This document shows positions 51,284 to 62,810 of a stretch of DNA of 64,000 nt, piece after piece (within the stretch, counting starts at the first letter, position 1; every line of letters starts with the position of its first letter). The translations under genes were made by a program, and so were the position numbers. Origin of the DNA: Leidyana gryllorum EB-2025a. Its lineage: Eukaryota; Apicomplexa. Location of the stretch: contig JBLWGC010000208.1 in assembly GCA_048772705.1 (NCBI GenBank), positions 124,001 to 188,000 of the forward strand, in the 5' to 3' direction. The notes under the pieces are model-generated. The model made no database searches, was not told where the DNA came from, and saw nothing but the letters and a program-made list of their open reading frames with translations.

Positions 51284-52240
51284 ATGGTCAGCGAGAGGGA
51301 CCCATCCATAGGTCTCGTGCGATGGCAGTCCGTGGATATATCGATGCCCATAGAGTCCGACCAGTCGTTGGAAAGTTTCATCGAAGCCTTGCAAGGTGAG
51401 GCTGGTCCCCTCCTCCCTCGAACGGGCATCATCTATGGTGGACGATCACCCGGATTATGGCTCTTTAAGCTGGACATAACCGGTGGCGTTGATGTCTCTC
51501 AAAGTGTCTCGAGCTCGGAGGCCAGTGGAGACGGCGTCACTGCCTATGAGCCTTACCGAGGAGACGCCTTGGGACTTATACGTCAGATCCTTGACTTGAT
51601 ATATTACAGTGATTGGAGGGGCGAGAACCCCAAAGAGTTGAGTGAAGGGCAGAGTGCCTGTGTCGTAGAAACAGTTCGAGGCTTTGGTCTGGATCCATTG
51701 ATTTTGTTGCGGAATTGTCCTCGACGGCCCCCGCAACCACTTATACCACCCGCTACTGTCAATGTAGAGATCCGGCGTGTTCCGCCGAGTCCCCGGGGCC
51801 CGATTCTGGGTGACGACTTGGAAGACCTCTACACGTTGCAGGGCGGCCGGCCCGTTTTTGACGAAGATTACGCTACTCGAATCCCGCGATTGTACAATAA
51901 TGTCAAATGTCTTGAGTTGGAGTGCATTTTGGATGGAGCCAAACTGCAGCAGGAAGTCAAACCAAAGACGATATACTGGCTTCACGTTCGGGGCGTATGT
52001 GTTCACAGCTTCCCATTGATGTACATCAAGCTGTCACACAGTATTTCAGACAGCTCAACTGCAATAGACTTAGTTCAGACTGTTAAAGCGACAATGACAC
52101 TTCCTTTTGTGTTGGAGGAGGGATTTTCGGATGTCACCTTCAGATCAGCGAGAGGCCCGACACTGACTCTGACAAACCCGTACTGGCTGGCTAATTGTGG
52201 GATGGACGGTGCCATTTTTGCTTTTCACAGACAGTGGTAG
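51284..52240 (+). CDS. Unrecognised protein, 318 aa
   Basis: One open exon starting 76 bp from the eS6 start on the other strand. The composition is that of a folded soluble protein, with a central Pro-rich linker (RPPQPLIPPATVN). The last segment is beta-like (SDVTFRSARGPTLTLTNPYW). No signal peptide, membrane helix or recognisable motif. The stop comes 14 bp before the EXO5 start; a 22- or 26-nt intron near 52209 could extend the frame, but it is not needed. Confidence 0.65.
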   Translation: MVSERDPSIGLVRWQSVDISMPIESDQSLESFIEALQGEAGPLLPRTGIIYGGRSPGLWLFKLDITGGVDVSQSVSSSEASGDGVTAYEPYRGDALGLIRQILDLIYYSDWRGENPKELSEGQSACVVETVRGFGLDPLILLRNCPRRPPQPLIPPATVNVEIRRVPPSPRGPILGDDLEDLYTLQGGRPVFDEDYATRIPRLYNNVKCLELECILDGAKLQQEVKPKTIYWLHVRGVCVHSFPLMYIKLSHSISDSSTAIDLVQTVKATMTLPFVLEEGFSDVTFRSARGPTLTLTNPYWLANCGMDGAIFAFHRQW

Positions 52241-52254
52241 TGAGCTGCTTCAAC

Positions 52255-54411
52255 ATGCGGGTGACGTACCGTCCCCGGCGGGTCAGAGTCCAGGCCACCA
52301 ACGACCCCGAAACAGGATCGCCCTCTGAGCCGCCCGCCACCGCTGAACCTGTTGTCGACCCTCCGTCCCCGGCACGGCCATTAGATCATCGTCGGAAAAA
52401 GGGGAAAATCTCTGTCACAGGTTGGCCTTGACCCTCAAGTGATCTTGAACCCAAAGAGTATTGCAGACTTATCGGCTCAAGTATGGTGCGAACAACAGCT
52501 CTTATTCACCATACAGACGGGTATATACATATATATGACGCCTGACACTTACGCGTGAACAGGGTATCGTCGGACAACCAAAGCCATGACAGAAGGCACG
52601 GCCCGCCATGAGGCTCTCGAAGAAGCTGACCACAATGTCGAGGACATTACTGTGGAGACATCCGAGGACGATCTCGGCATCAGATTACTCAATGGAATCG
52701 TTTCCCTGAAAGAGATCATCCCACATCAAGGCAAAGTCCGAGAGGTGTGGGTTGTCAATTCTCTTCCCATTGGTGGAGCGATACGTGGAGTCATTGACGA
52801 GTTGGGTGTTGTGGAAACAGGCGCTGGAAAGGTGAGTGCATTCCACAGCCGCCGACTGCGCCACTCCTTCTCTCTCCTGCACATTCCAGAGGCTGGTGAT
52901 AAGAGATACAAAGACGCGACGCGATCGCACTACCCCATCACTCGCCCAGAAGCGAACATCCGCCACCCAGCTACAAGTGTGAGTATTGCTCGCGATCGTA
53001 ACTGTGCACCATACACTTTCTATGCGTAGATATCAGGTGATGATAGAGCGGCTGAGACGTGGGGAAGTGGAGTGGTCCGTCATCTTCGACGCGTTCCAGG
53101 TAACTGACTGTGTGACCTATCTTCTTATGGGTATATTACACCCACAATGCAGTGTTCTCCAACGACGCCCTTCTCACACGAAGTTCTCCGTCAATATCGG
53201 GACCTCGAGACCCTAAGCACTCTGTATGTTGAAGCCTTCATGGAGGCGCCGGAAATGGCTGCCCATGTGGAAGTCGAGTACGACTTTGAGGGAGAAACCT
53301 TTTTAGTAGATAGGTGAGAGGCCGCTTCCACTCACTCTGCATTCCATCGTCTCGTTACAGGATACCATTCAGCTCAACAGCAGCTGAGTATTGTTTGGAT
53401 GAGCTTTTGGAATTCTGGGATGGACAACGTGAAGCCGTGGTGCCCATATTGGCAGAGAAATGGAAATGCAACAGTTGTCCGTTCCTTTCAATGTGTACAA
53501 AGACACCTCTAAACATAGAAGAGAAAGAACGAGCGGTGAACGAGATGTGGAACAAAGAGCTGGCTGCTGACTTGGATATCGAGGATCTCGTCTCTGAAAG
53601 TGGCGACAACACAGAGCCCACTCCGAATACAGACGAAGCTGCTCCTCCACCGACACAAGCATCAACCACTCGAGACCCACTGGCTCTCGACTTGGACGGG
53701 CTGGAGGAGGAGGAGGAAGAAGAGGGCGAGAGCCCGACAAAGATGACAGATGTCAGCAAGGCTCAGCATCACCCAGCTGCAGCGGCACTGGAACAGTGCA
53801 ACACTCTCGAAAGTACGCCGGCCACGCCGCAGAGTGTGTCTCCGGCGCCTGAGACCCCAATACAGAGACAACGAATGCCTCAGCCTGGGCGGATCAGTAT
53901 AAAGCGCTCTAATCCGAGCACTCGCAGAGGAGCTGTAAACCTGAGTTCCCCAAAGAAAAGACTTCCGATGGCTGAAGTGCCACTGTTCCGGGCCGCACGG
54001 AGTCCCGCTGACGTGGTGACATCTCCGATCAAGCCCACTGTTCATCGAGAAAGTCCCATCCAGGCAGCGCGGTCCGCGATGCTGGCCGCCATGGGCCAAA
54101 GCCAGGACACCGAAGACCCGAGATGGAGATCCAAACCCACTCGGTCGGTTCTCAGCTGGTCCCAGTCATCGTCTGCTGCTTCGCCTGACCCGAGGGATGA
54201 GAACGACCGAACCGGCACCAACAGCAGCCGTGTGGCTGCGAAATGCATTTATCGCGGATATAGTAGACAGAGTATAGCCGAAGCTGTACAGAGAGCTCGT
54301 GATAAGAGAGCCTATTCGCCAGCGAAGGAGATCCGGTCTCCCATTCGCAAGAAAAAGAAGATTGTTTGTCCGGATCTCTTCAACTTGGACATCCGGCACA
54401 TGGATTCCTGA
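52255..54411 (+). CDS. Exonuclease V (EXO5/DEM1 family, 4Fe-4S), 7 exons, 619 aa
   Basis: A single-strand DNA exonuclease of the PD-(D/E)XK fold, used in crosslink repair or mitochondrial DNA upkeep in other eukaryotes. Exons: 52255-52420, 52467-52520, 52563-52831, 52890-52978, 53030-53099, 53153-53313, 53361-54411; phases agree. Family marks in order: ISVTDLSAQVWCEQQ (first cluster Cys), KAMTEGTARHEALE, IRGVIDEL (catalytic Asp), LVIRDTKTRRDRTTPSLAQ (catalytic Asp and Lys), QLQVYQ, then WKCNSCPFLSMC, giving the last three cluster cysteines. A ~290-residue disordered, phosphosite-rich tail follows that the family does not usually have; it includes KRSNPSTRRG and ends in basic KKKK patches that may target the nucleus (inference). 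The stop is 2 bp from the convergent NOL10 stop. Confidence 0.93.
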
Positions 54412-54413
54412 GA

Positions 54414-56016
54414 CTACTTGCCAAGAGCGAAATTTGGATTCTCGAACAGAGCTTTGAAACGGTCGTCCTCCAATATGGTTTTGCCAACTTGACGTTTGGT
54501 CTTGGAGTTACTCCGTTTACTCGGCACATCTTGCATTCTGGCGAGAGCTGATGCCAAATCTTCGTTGACCTTGGGTTTCTTGGTGGGCACCTTGAGACGC
54601 ATTGGTTCTTCGGCCTCGGCGTCTGCGCGGCGTTTTGCTCTCTCAATGTAACGTATATCGTCAAAACCGGCTTTCTCTCGTAGCTTCCGATATACCTTCC
54701 TATCGATGAGGAAGCCGTGAGTATGTGGTTTGAGCTCGTCTTTTAGACTATCAGGCGTAACACCTAGCGCAGCCAGATCGGCAGCACCAATGAACTCATA
54801 CTTGCCATAAAAGGCGTTTATAGGGGTGTCCTTCATATCCTCGACCACGGAGTCCAGGAACACCGCCCAAGGCGGGGCCAATCCGAGACATGGGACGAAA
54901 TGAGCACCCACTCGTGGGTGATCCTGCGCAGTGAAGATCAGGCCGCTCTTGGGATAAACGCAAATATTGTTGATCTTCGCTTGCGACTCAAACGTAGCCA
55001 ATGTCCGGGGCTCGGTTCCCTCTTCGACATTGTTGATGGGCCAGATGCGCACAAAACGCGTGTCTGCGGACACTATGGCTTGCTTACTTTCATCGAATCC
55101 ACAGAGGCTCGTGAAAGCTATATCCACTATGTGGCTGTCGATATCGTGGTCTTTCTCGATGATAGGAACAGGGTACCGGAGATCGTACAGTTTGACCCGA
55201 CCCTGACTGGTCCCAACGGCCATCTGCCTTTCACTCGCGGGATTCAAGGTAAGTGCAGTGACAGTCCTCCCCAAATCTGAGCTGATGACGTCCTCTTCGG
55301 GGACGACGTCTATCACCCGCTGAGGCTGAGTCAGAGACACGCGAGCGTCATATATCTCCACCACCGAACTGTCACCCCCAGCGAAAATCGTATTGCCCAC
55401 TTGCTGATCTACTGCCAAGACTTCGACGCTGTCCAAGTTGGGAGAGACAAACGGCTCCATCAAGCACCCCTCATGCAGATCGACTCGGTAGATATGCGAT
55501 CCAGCAGCCCCAACGTGTAGGCGAGCTGTGAACGGGTCGAATGCGAGACGTCTCCCAAAAGTTGGGAGTCGCAATTTGTGGTGGCGGCCGCCGGCGTTGT
55601 GGAACTCCAAAGTGCGATCGGCTTGGAGAAGCGCCATCTTTTGATAATCAACGGTCAAATAGTCGAAATCGACAATCTCAGAGTCCACTCGTCTGACAAA
55701 CTTCTGGCCGAGCTCTTCGGTATCATAAACCTTTATCTCAGGCGGATACATCCCGCATACGCCAACATATCGCCCATCTTTGGACAATTTCACTTTGGCG
55801 CTGCCGGTGGTGAAGTGGAATCCTTGAAGTAACTCCAGCCGGTTCTTAAAGTCCTCGTTTTTCCTATAAGGGAGCCATAAACATTACAGACTGGCGATGA
55901 TGCCCGTACCTCAAGGATTTGCTCGTCTTGAGAGCCTCTTCCAAGAACTCTGGTAGAGTCTTGCTGGCTGAGAGCGAGTATACATTGCCCTGAGCCGAAA
56001 CCGTATCAGTCAACAT
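54414..56016 (-). CDS. NOL10/Enp2-type WD40 ribosome-assembly factor, 518 aa
   Basis: Enp2/NOL10 is a nucleolar beta-propeller protein of the small-subunit processome. Exons 56016-55910 and 55863-54414; the intron is 46 nt. Seen in order are NVYSLSASKTLPEFLEE at the start (family NVYNLS...LPEWL), KLSKDGRYV, GMYPPEIKVYD, VDSEIVDFDYLTVDYQKM, the FAGGDSSVVEIYDAR blade, MKDTPINAFYGKYEF and a basic C-terminal helix with RIKKPKVNE-like composition. It is shorter than the yeast and human proteins (about 700), mainly at the C-terminus. A T10 run on its sense strand starts 11 nt before the ATG; the NTH1 start is 20 bp away. Confidence 0.92.
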
Positions 56017-56027
56017 TGGGCTCTCCG

Positions 56028-56037
56028 AAAAAAAAAA
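56028..56037 (-). promoter_or_regulatory. T10 element before NOL10
   Basis: On the NOL10 sense strand: ten T then CGGAGAG, 11 nt before its ATG. The last base belongs to the NTH1 ATG on the other strand. Confidence 0.4.
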
Positions 56038-57570
56038 TGGATGACATCGAGGACCTCCCATGTCGAGCTCATTACAGAGAAGTGATGCAAGGTGGAACTA
56101 AACAGCATCTTGTATTCCACATGCAGCTGCAGCGATTATCGAAATGCGAAAGGACCGATCAGCCCCCGTAGATCATATTGGAGGCAGCACGTTGTGTGAG
56201 AAAGAAAGTCAATGTATCTAATGTCATCTCAAAGCAGTTGATAAGATTGCGGCCCCGAATGTTAGGGTGAGTGAGCCAGCGCGTGTGTTCTTTCCTGTCG
56301 ACTGCTGCTTGGCTATATAGAGATTCCATAAGCTCGTCGGTTTAGTCCTCTCGTCCCAAACGAAGGATGAGGTCAATGACGGTGAGGGCCCTTGGCTTAC
56401 TGGACTCAGCGGCTATCGAGAAGACCTCAGCTTGTATGCGTCGAATGCACGAGATTGGGTGCTGCGTGGAAACTATAAGCGCAATGACTCAAGAAGATTT
56501 AGCCAAACTCATATATCCTGTAGGATTCTACAATAATAAGGCCAAGTAAGACACATCCTCTATCCCAACCGCTACCCCGTCTCCCTGTGGTTCAGATACC
56601 TATTGGCAATTTGTGACATTTTGAAACGTGATTATCGATTGAGCGATGAGGACTATCAGAAGGTCTCCCTCCCACCAGCCGATCACGACGGTGCCGTGAC
56701 GGTAGCCACTCCCTGCAAAGCAACCTGGCGACGATCAGCACCCGCACCCCAGTCGCACGCCAGTCCCCCGGAAATCGGCCAACATGGAACCGAGGACGAC
56801 CACAAGCTCAGTGCTGATCCCCTGGATTTAGATCGCTTCAAGGATCCCAGCATGACCTCCACTCCGTCAAAGCGACGAAGAGTCTCACGGATGACGAAAG
56901 CCGACTCCGTTGAAGAAAAACCTGTTATCAGAGTCAAAGTCAAGAAAGAAGAGTTAGAGCCCGCGGACACGAGCTCACTCCAGGAGGTGCATACGCCTAC
57001 TCATGGCTCCGCCCCCTCAGTTGTCGAGGAGACTGTGGAACTGAAACTGCCAACTGCGTGGCTCACTTCCCACTATGATGTCCCTCGAAGTATTGAAGAA
57101 GTGCTCAAGTTACCGGGAGTGGGGTCAAAGATGGCAACCCTTTTTATGGTGGCGGTAAGCGGAGACACCCCTTCCACTACCATCCTCGCACAGGCTTGGG
57201 ATGAGTGTGTAGGGATCGGAGTGGACGTACATGTGCATCGAGTGAGTAATCGGCTGGGGTGGGTACGAACTAAGACGGCTGAGAAAACACAACCTGCATT
57301 GGAGAGCTTCATCGATCGGTAAGCCATCGCCGTATTGTGGACGACGACGTCTTTTGTTGCGCGGGCCCCCACAGATCCGAGTGGCGCGATGTGAATGTGT
57401 TGCTGGTGGGATTCGGTCAGCAGCGTTGTAAGGCAGTAAATCCGGGCTGTTCTGATTGTCTGGCATTGAAGTGGTGCCCAGCAGGGCAGGAGATGGTAGC
57501 TGCCGGAAGCAGCAAACGTCGTAGGACGGCCCAAAAAAATTTGATTCGGTCTGATTGGACTGAGGCCTGA
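56037..57570 (+). CDS. Endonuclease III homologue (NTH1), 7 exons, 422 aa, with internal insertion
   Basis: A bifunctional DNA glycosylase/AP lyase that removes oxidised pyrimidines. Exons: 56037-56091, 56127-56195, 56238-56266, 56321-56381, 56410-56545, 56596-57318, 57375-57570. Marks: [24 protein letters not shown] (catalytic Lys region), [17 protein letters not shown], the helix-hairpin-helix [23 protein letters not shown] with the catalytic Asp, and [18 protein letters not shown], a perfect C-x6-C-x2-C-x5-C iron-sulphur loop. Between the sixth helix region and the hairpin lies a disordered, charged insert of about 130 residues (near nt 56650-57050) that bacterial and human enzymes lack. 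Splicing of the third exon was fixed by the conserved VRRFH. It ends 2 bp before PWP2. Confidence 0.93.
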
Positions 57571-57572
57571 GG

Positions 57573-60500
57573 ATGGCCTTCAGTTACAAATTCTCGAACC
57601 TATTGGGCGTTCCGTATGGACGCAGTACGTTCGAGTTCACTGACGACGGGAATGCTCTCATTTCTGCTGCTGGGAATCGATTAGTGTATAAAGGTGGGAT
57701 CATAGGTGTACTCAATATTCCATAGCCCTCTCCAGACTTGGTGAATCAGCAGAGCTTTGCTCTCGGGATCGAGGCTCCTGAGGACGTTGACCACGTTCTC
57801 ATTTGTCCTCAGCAGCGGAATGGGCGAACAAACGCCGTGACTGCCATTATGGTGGACTGCGGAGGTCGAGTGATATTGGTCAATCTCGAGTCTTTGGTTT
57901 CTTTGGCTCGGGTTTCTCTCGGAGAGAGAGTCACCGCTGCGGCTATATCGCCCGATGGTCTCTACGTAGCATTCGCTCACGGGCGAAAAATCTCTGTCTT
58001 TGATATTCAGTCCGAGCAATGGCGATTTATTCGTATTTGGGAGAAATCAGGGCACACTGACTCTATTAACTGTTTGAGCTGGGCCCCCCAAGGCCACATT
58101 TTCGTCACGGGGTCCAACGATTTTACCGTGAGGGTATGGGCAGTCAATCCCCCTGTGGGATATGCGCCATTGGCATTCGTGGATCACCGTTCGGCTGTGC
58201 GCCATGCGGCTTTCTCGCCCGACGGGAGCCGCATAATTAGCGTCAGTCGACAGGGGGTGCGTCTGATATGGGAATGGACTGAGGAGGAATTGGAGGGGCG
58301 CGAGAATCGCGGGAAGGACATCCGACCCAGCCGTTTTCTGAAGAAAGGTGAAGAAATCTATCAGCAACGGCTACGCGACCGTTATGGAGATGACACTGTC
58401 AAAGACGAGGCAATGAAGAATGAGACTGACGCTGCAGAGGGACCCTCCGATGCAGAGCCTCCGGCGAAACGCGCACGATTGGAACGTCCCATCTCGGACG
58501 TATCCCGGGTGCAGAACGGAAGTTGGAGAGTATTGTCCCGAGAATACATTGAGAAAGAACCAATGATCACTGTCACAAGCTGCTCCTATCACGCGGACAG
58601 AGACGTCCTCGCGGTTGGTCTGAGTTCAGGTGTTGTTGTCATGTACGAGAAAGGGCAAGAAGTCGAGGATGGGCGAGTTGCGTTCGGCAACAGTCCAGTC
58701 ACTCATGTCAAACTCAACAGTGATGGAGAATGGGTCGCTGTTGGCTTAGAGGGGGGTGGACATTTGGCTGTTTGGGAATGGCAATCGGCCACATATATAC
58801 TCAATGACGAAGGAGACATCAACGGAATGCGTTCTGTGGCTCTAATGCCCGCGGGTTTACTGGATCCGTTTGCCAATAAACAGGACGGCAAACAGGTTCG
58901 TGAGACTCAAGATCGCATGATCGGTACCGCAAGTCGAAATATCATGGCCACTGGGGCTATGGATGGGAAGGTCCGCTTGTGGGATGTCACGAGTGGGAGA
59001 GTGCTGGCCGTCCTCTCAGGTCACACGTCTCCAGTTACGTCTCTGGTCTTCACCCCGCAGATGAATGCTGTTCTGACGGCGGGGTTGGACGGCACTGTAA
59101 TGGCATTCGACATTCTCAAGCGGAAAGCCTTTCGCACAATGAGTGCCCCGGAAGTCAACGAGGGTGTGGCACCTCAAATCAATTCACTAGCGATCAATTC
59201 GTCAGGAGAGATCGTAGCCGGTGGCAGTCAAGGGAGCGATTGTCGGGTATACCTGTGGTCTCTACAGACCGGGAAGTTAATTGACACACTCAGTGGTCCT
59301 GACGAGCCGATCTCGGCTGTCGAATTCTCTCCTTCCATCTCAAAATCGGGAACCTTAGCTGCTGCAAGTCAAGATGGCACTGTTACCCTATGGGATATCT
59401 TTGGGCGTGCCGGTAAGGGCGGTGTACCCGCTGTTCTTCCGGGTAACAGTGCGGCGGTTGCCATAGCCTTTGATCCTCGAGGCAACAACAAGTTGGCGGT
59501 ATCCCATCTGGCGGGTCAAGTTGTCCTCTGGGACGTTGAGACTGAACAGATATTGGGTCACATTGATGGGCTGCGCGACATTGAGATTGGGAGAGTTCCC
59601 GGTCAACGGACAACAGCCGATAATAGTCGACAATTATATGAGGTGAGTCTATCATGGATCCCGTGAGATCAACAATTATCTCCTTTGGTGCACAGAAAAC
59701 CAACAAGTTTTCACGAGACGCCAACCCCAACGTCCACTTCTCATCGATCACGTTCACGGGGCACGGCCTCTATCTGGCAGCCGCAAGTCATTTGTCCTCC
59801 AAGGTAGGTGGAACCCTACTCAACGTCGATTTGTCTTTCTTAGATATGTATCTATAACGCGGACAACCAACAACTGTTGTTCTCGTTCAAGTTGACTCAC
59901 AATGCGTCATTACACGGACTGCTACGAGTATTGAACAGCAAATATGTTAATGAGGCCGGAATTCATCAAGAAGATTTGGACCTCTCTGACGATGATTTGG
60001 ACGACGAACATCGTCTTGCTCGACGTCTCCAGGATCAGCTGGCGCTCCCGGGTACCAAATTGAGTGCAGCCGCGGTGGCCGCGGAGAGAAAACGGCTTCG
60101 AGTCTGGAGGATCTGTGCTTCCACTGACTCTCGACAGTTGGTGGTGGCTACAAGTCATGGGGCATTCTGTTATGACTTGGATCTGCAGTCACTGACGGGG
60201 AACCAGTTGGGCCGGAGTCACGTTCTCTACTCGAGATTGAATAGTTTTGCACCAATCCTGTTGACCAGTGAGACCACCAGAGACAATGTGGCATTGGCGA
60301 TATCGGAAGAGGACTATTCAAAGGTAGGCAGAGTTTGTTTGATAAGCACCTTTTATAATCTTCTCTTCTTCTGCAGGCTCTGCGGCTGGCTCTGTCACTG
60401 AATGACGTGTCTCTTGTCGCTTGCGTTTACTCGCGCATTGAGTTGAAGGAGATCAGTTTGCTAGCGAAGCTATTGCCTCCTCGCCTAGTCCCAGCGTTGT

Positions 60501-60805
60501 TAAACTTCATAAGAGCTTGTCTCTCGCCGTCGGTGGTGAGGGACGAAAGGAGTCGCGAGGCTCTGGCAGCAGTTGCGCCCAGGCTTCAGACTCATCTAGC
60601 GTGGCTGGTGCAGTTGCTGTGGGTGCAATCCTCCAGCACGCTCGACTTGGTAGCCACTGAGAGTGACAACAAGGGAGGTGTTGGGGAGATGAGAACATTG
60701 ATTCTGATGGTGCTCAAGGAGCTGCAGGAGGTCAAGGAGAGCTTGGCATCGTTGTTCGAGGAGAATAGACACTTATTGAATTTCCTCGCAACCGCTATAG
60801 TGTGA
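57573..60805 (+). CDS. PWP2/UTP1 double beta-propeller, U3 snoRNP UTP-B subunit, 1,014 aa
   Basis: A scaffold of the small-subunit processome needed for early 18S rRNA cleavage. Exons: 57573-57693, 57736-59642, 59696-59803, 59844-60323, 60377-60805. The start FSYKFSNLLGVPYG with FTDDGNALISAAGNR is typical of PWP2; a long row of WD repeats follows (LSWAPQGHIFVTGSNDFTVR, MATGAMDGKVRLWDV, SAVEFSPSISKSGTLAAA), and then the helical UTP-B dimer domain (LNDVSLVACVYSRI, LPPRLVPALLNFI). An insert between blades around nt 58300-58480 is charged. The start codon lies 2 bp after the NTH1 stop on the same strand. Confidence 0.95.
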
Positions 60806-60986
60806 TACGACGACTGATTACGACTGGTCCGTCGCCTCTTTCCCTCTCTCTAAGCTGAACAGATTAGAATTAGTAGTTAATGCCCGGTACCGAACTGATA
60901 GATGGTTAAGACATGCTATGCTGATTTCAGTACACGGAGACCACCAGCCACAAACAACAAACACAAACACTACAGAAGCCTCAAGC

Positions 60987-61198
60987 TTAAGCGTTCATGC
61001 CGAGCTTGGTACGGCGCCAGTGCCTTCTCTTAGCATTCCATCTGAGAGAGAAATAATAATAAAGGGCGCGAGATAGAGTCTGGGTTCTTACCTGATAGTG
61101 TTGTCAGTCTTCTGACGGACGAAAGTGGGGATGGGGCGGTTCTGCTTGGTCTTCTTGCCCAGGCGCTTCTTAAGGTAGAGAGTCTTCACGGACCCCAT
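60987..61198 (-). CDS. Ribosomal protein eL39 (RPL39), 53 aa
   Basis: A small, highly basic large-subunit protein at the peptide exit tunnel. Exons 61198-61092 and 61041-60987 with a 50-nt intron. Hallmarks are [10 protein letters not shown] and the C-terminal [14 protein letters not shown]. The length (usually 51) fits. A T7 run on the sense strand lies 37 nt upstream of the ATG. Confidence 0.97.
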
Positions 61199-61235
61199 CG
61201 TGTTCTTGTCAGATAAAGTTGGGCTGGCGACCTGG

Positions 61236-61242
61236 AAAAAAA
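61236..61242 (-). promoter_or_regulatory. T7 element before eL39
   Basis: On the eL39 sense strand: CGAATTTTTTTCCAGG, 37 nt before the ATG. Confidence 0.35.
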
Positions 61243-61287
61243 TTCGGGGTCTAATCTTCAGCAAAATTTCGGACACAACGGATTGTT

Positions 61288-61873
61288 CTATTTTCGGTTT
61301 AGGAGTAATTGCAGTGTGGGATCTACAGGAAGAACAGAACTAACAGACAAGTTCACACGGCAGGACTGCTGCCCGTAGAACGAAGTCTTGTAAACAGCTT
61401 TCCGATTTATATCTTGATCTTCCTTAATATTGTTGTTGCTGCTGGCTGCATTGTTGTCGTCATCTTCCTCCTGGCTTTCAGCCTCCTCCTCCTCCTTCCC
61501 ACCAGTTAGCGATTTATTATTGTCTTGTTGAGTGGTACCTTTCTGAGCGATCAACTCATTTCGACGTTTGGCTCTCAGCACATCTTTTAACTGTTTCTTA
61601 TTATCCTTTCGAACCTAAAATGAAGACGAATGACGGCGGTCGGTCGATCGCAGAGATCCAACAACTCACCTGGGCAGCCACTTCTCGACGTTCTCGTCTG
61701 GCGGCTTCTTCGGCTCTTTTCTTCCGAAGAGCTTTCTTCTCTTGCTTCCTTTTGGAGAAACCAGTTAAATACTTTCTGTTCCGACAAAGCGAATTCGTTG
61801 CCCGCCAATGCTCGTTGACTTACTTTCTGTCCTCAGCGTCCAATCGAGCCACTGTCTTCACGCCATTACCCAT
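61288..61873 (-). CDS. NOL12/Rrp17-like nucleolar protein, 160 aa
   Basis: Rrp17/NOL12 proteins act in pre-rRNA 5' processing. Exons 61873-61824, 61775-61670 and 61614-61288. The family core is clear: [21 protein letters not shown] (family EEKRREYLTGFHKRK) followed by a long Arg/Lys/Glu/Ala helix ([26 protein letters not shown]). The C-terminal third is acidic and Asn-rich and is less certain; a further intron is possible there. A T8 run on the sense strand lies 10 nt before the ATG, which also supports starting here rather than joining this gene to its upstream neighbour. Confidence 0.82.
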
Positions 61874-61883
61874 ACTTGGTGCC

Positions 61884-61891
61884 AAAAAAAA
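61884..61891 (-). promoter_or_regulatory. T8 element before NOL12-like gene
   Basis: On the sense strand: CTCCTTTTTTTTGGCACC, 10 nt before the ATG. Confidence 0.4.
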
Positions 61892-61916
61892 GGAGGGTCT
61901 TTTTCCCACCTCATCC

Positions 61917-62793
61917 CTAGAGCCCCGAGGCTTGTTGAACGAACCGCTTTCGATAGCTGTAGGGGTCCTTTAGTTGCCGATATTCAATGGCAATCTGAAC
62001 GGGTGTTTCTGATGCTTTGAACGGATTGCTTGGTGCAGGCTGGGGTACAAAAGTGACAGTATCACCGAGCATACCACTCTGAGATCCCATCATAAATGAG
62101 GGTCCCGCCATGAAAGTAAATCTTTCCTCCTCGTCAGCAGCAGTCTTGTTACGCTCAAGTTGGTCCTCTGCCACTTTAGCTGAGAACTCAACTGATCGGG
62201 GAGAGACGCCGCCGCCTCGATGGGTGGAAGCTGCGGTGGTTGTCGTGCGGGCCAAAGTCTGTTGAGAAGCGAGTCTCAGGGCCGTCGCCGATACTCCGCC
62301 TCCCGTCGTCGACTGGGGTTGCTGGACGGCCGCAGGCGTCTCTCTGAGAGTGCGAGCGGCATCAGCGTTCCCAGGATCTCTTTTCGAGGCAGTGTTCTTA
62401 GCCCCAGACCGATCTTTGGTGGGTGGACGTGGCGAACTTGAGGAGGTCGACCACGACTCAGATTGACGGTTAGGTCCCTGAGTGCCAGCGCCTATCCATG
62501 GAATGAACCTGCAATGAGAGATACTTCCACCAAATCGGGGAGCAATCGGCTGCTAACTCGGTGGCTCGAGTTTCCACTGTACTGACAGACGTGGTATGAG
62601 CCTTACGGGTCACCTCGGCTTCTTGAAGCAGACTACCTTTTTCCACCTTGACAGCTGCTTCGCTTTCATCAGACTCGTCTGTTGGTACTCGTCTGCAACA
62701 TCGAAACCGAGATTTTGTCCGTTCTTTGTTGGCTCTGTCCTTCTTGTTACGCTGGGAAGGGTGGGACCCACCTGACACGTCTTTCTGAGTCAT
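61917..62793 (-). CDS. Unrecognised basic Ser/Thr-rich protein
   Basis: The N-terminal frame (62793 down to about 62580) and the main frame (about 62512-61917; RFIPWIGAGTQGPNR ... VQQASGL) are in different registers and must be joined by an intron I could not fix. A 34-nt GTCAGT-TTAG intron and shorter ones of 25 or 16 nt all keep the frame. The middle is Ser/Thr/Pro-rich and the end holds PSNPFKASETPVQIAIEYRQ. The family is not recognised. The start is 17 bp from that of the His-rich secreted protein. Confidence 0.5.
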
Positions 62794-62810
62794 CTACTGA
62801 AAATTTGATC

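Noticed and set aside
56214-56237. A 24-nt intron in NTH1 suggesting ultra-short introns
   Set aside because: A 42-nt intron with a better GTGAGA donor (56196-56237) gives an equally good protein. Likewise the 16-25-nt options near 62500 have a 34-nt alternative.
61873-61917. Joining the NOL12-like gene to the gene upstream through a ~110-nt intron
   Set aside because: The upstream frame ends in its own stop, and a T8 element and ATG precede the NOL12 core, so two genes fit better.
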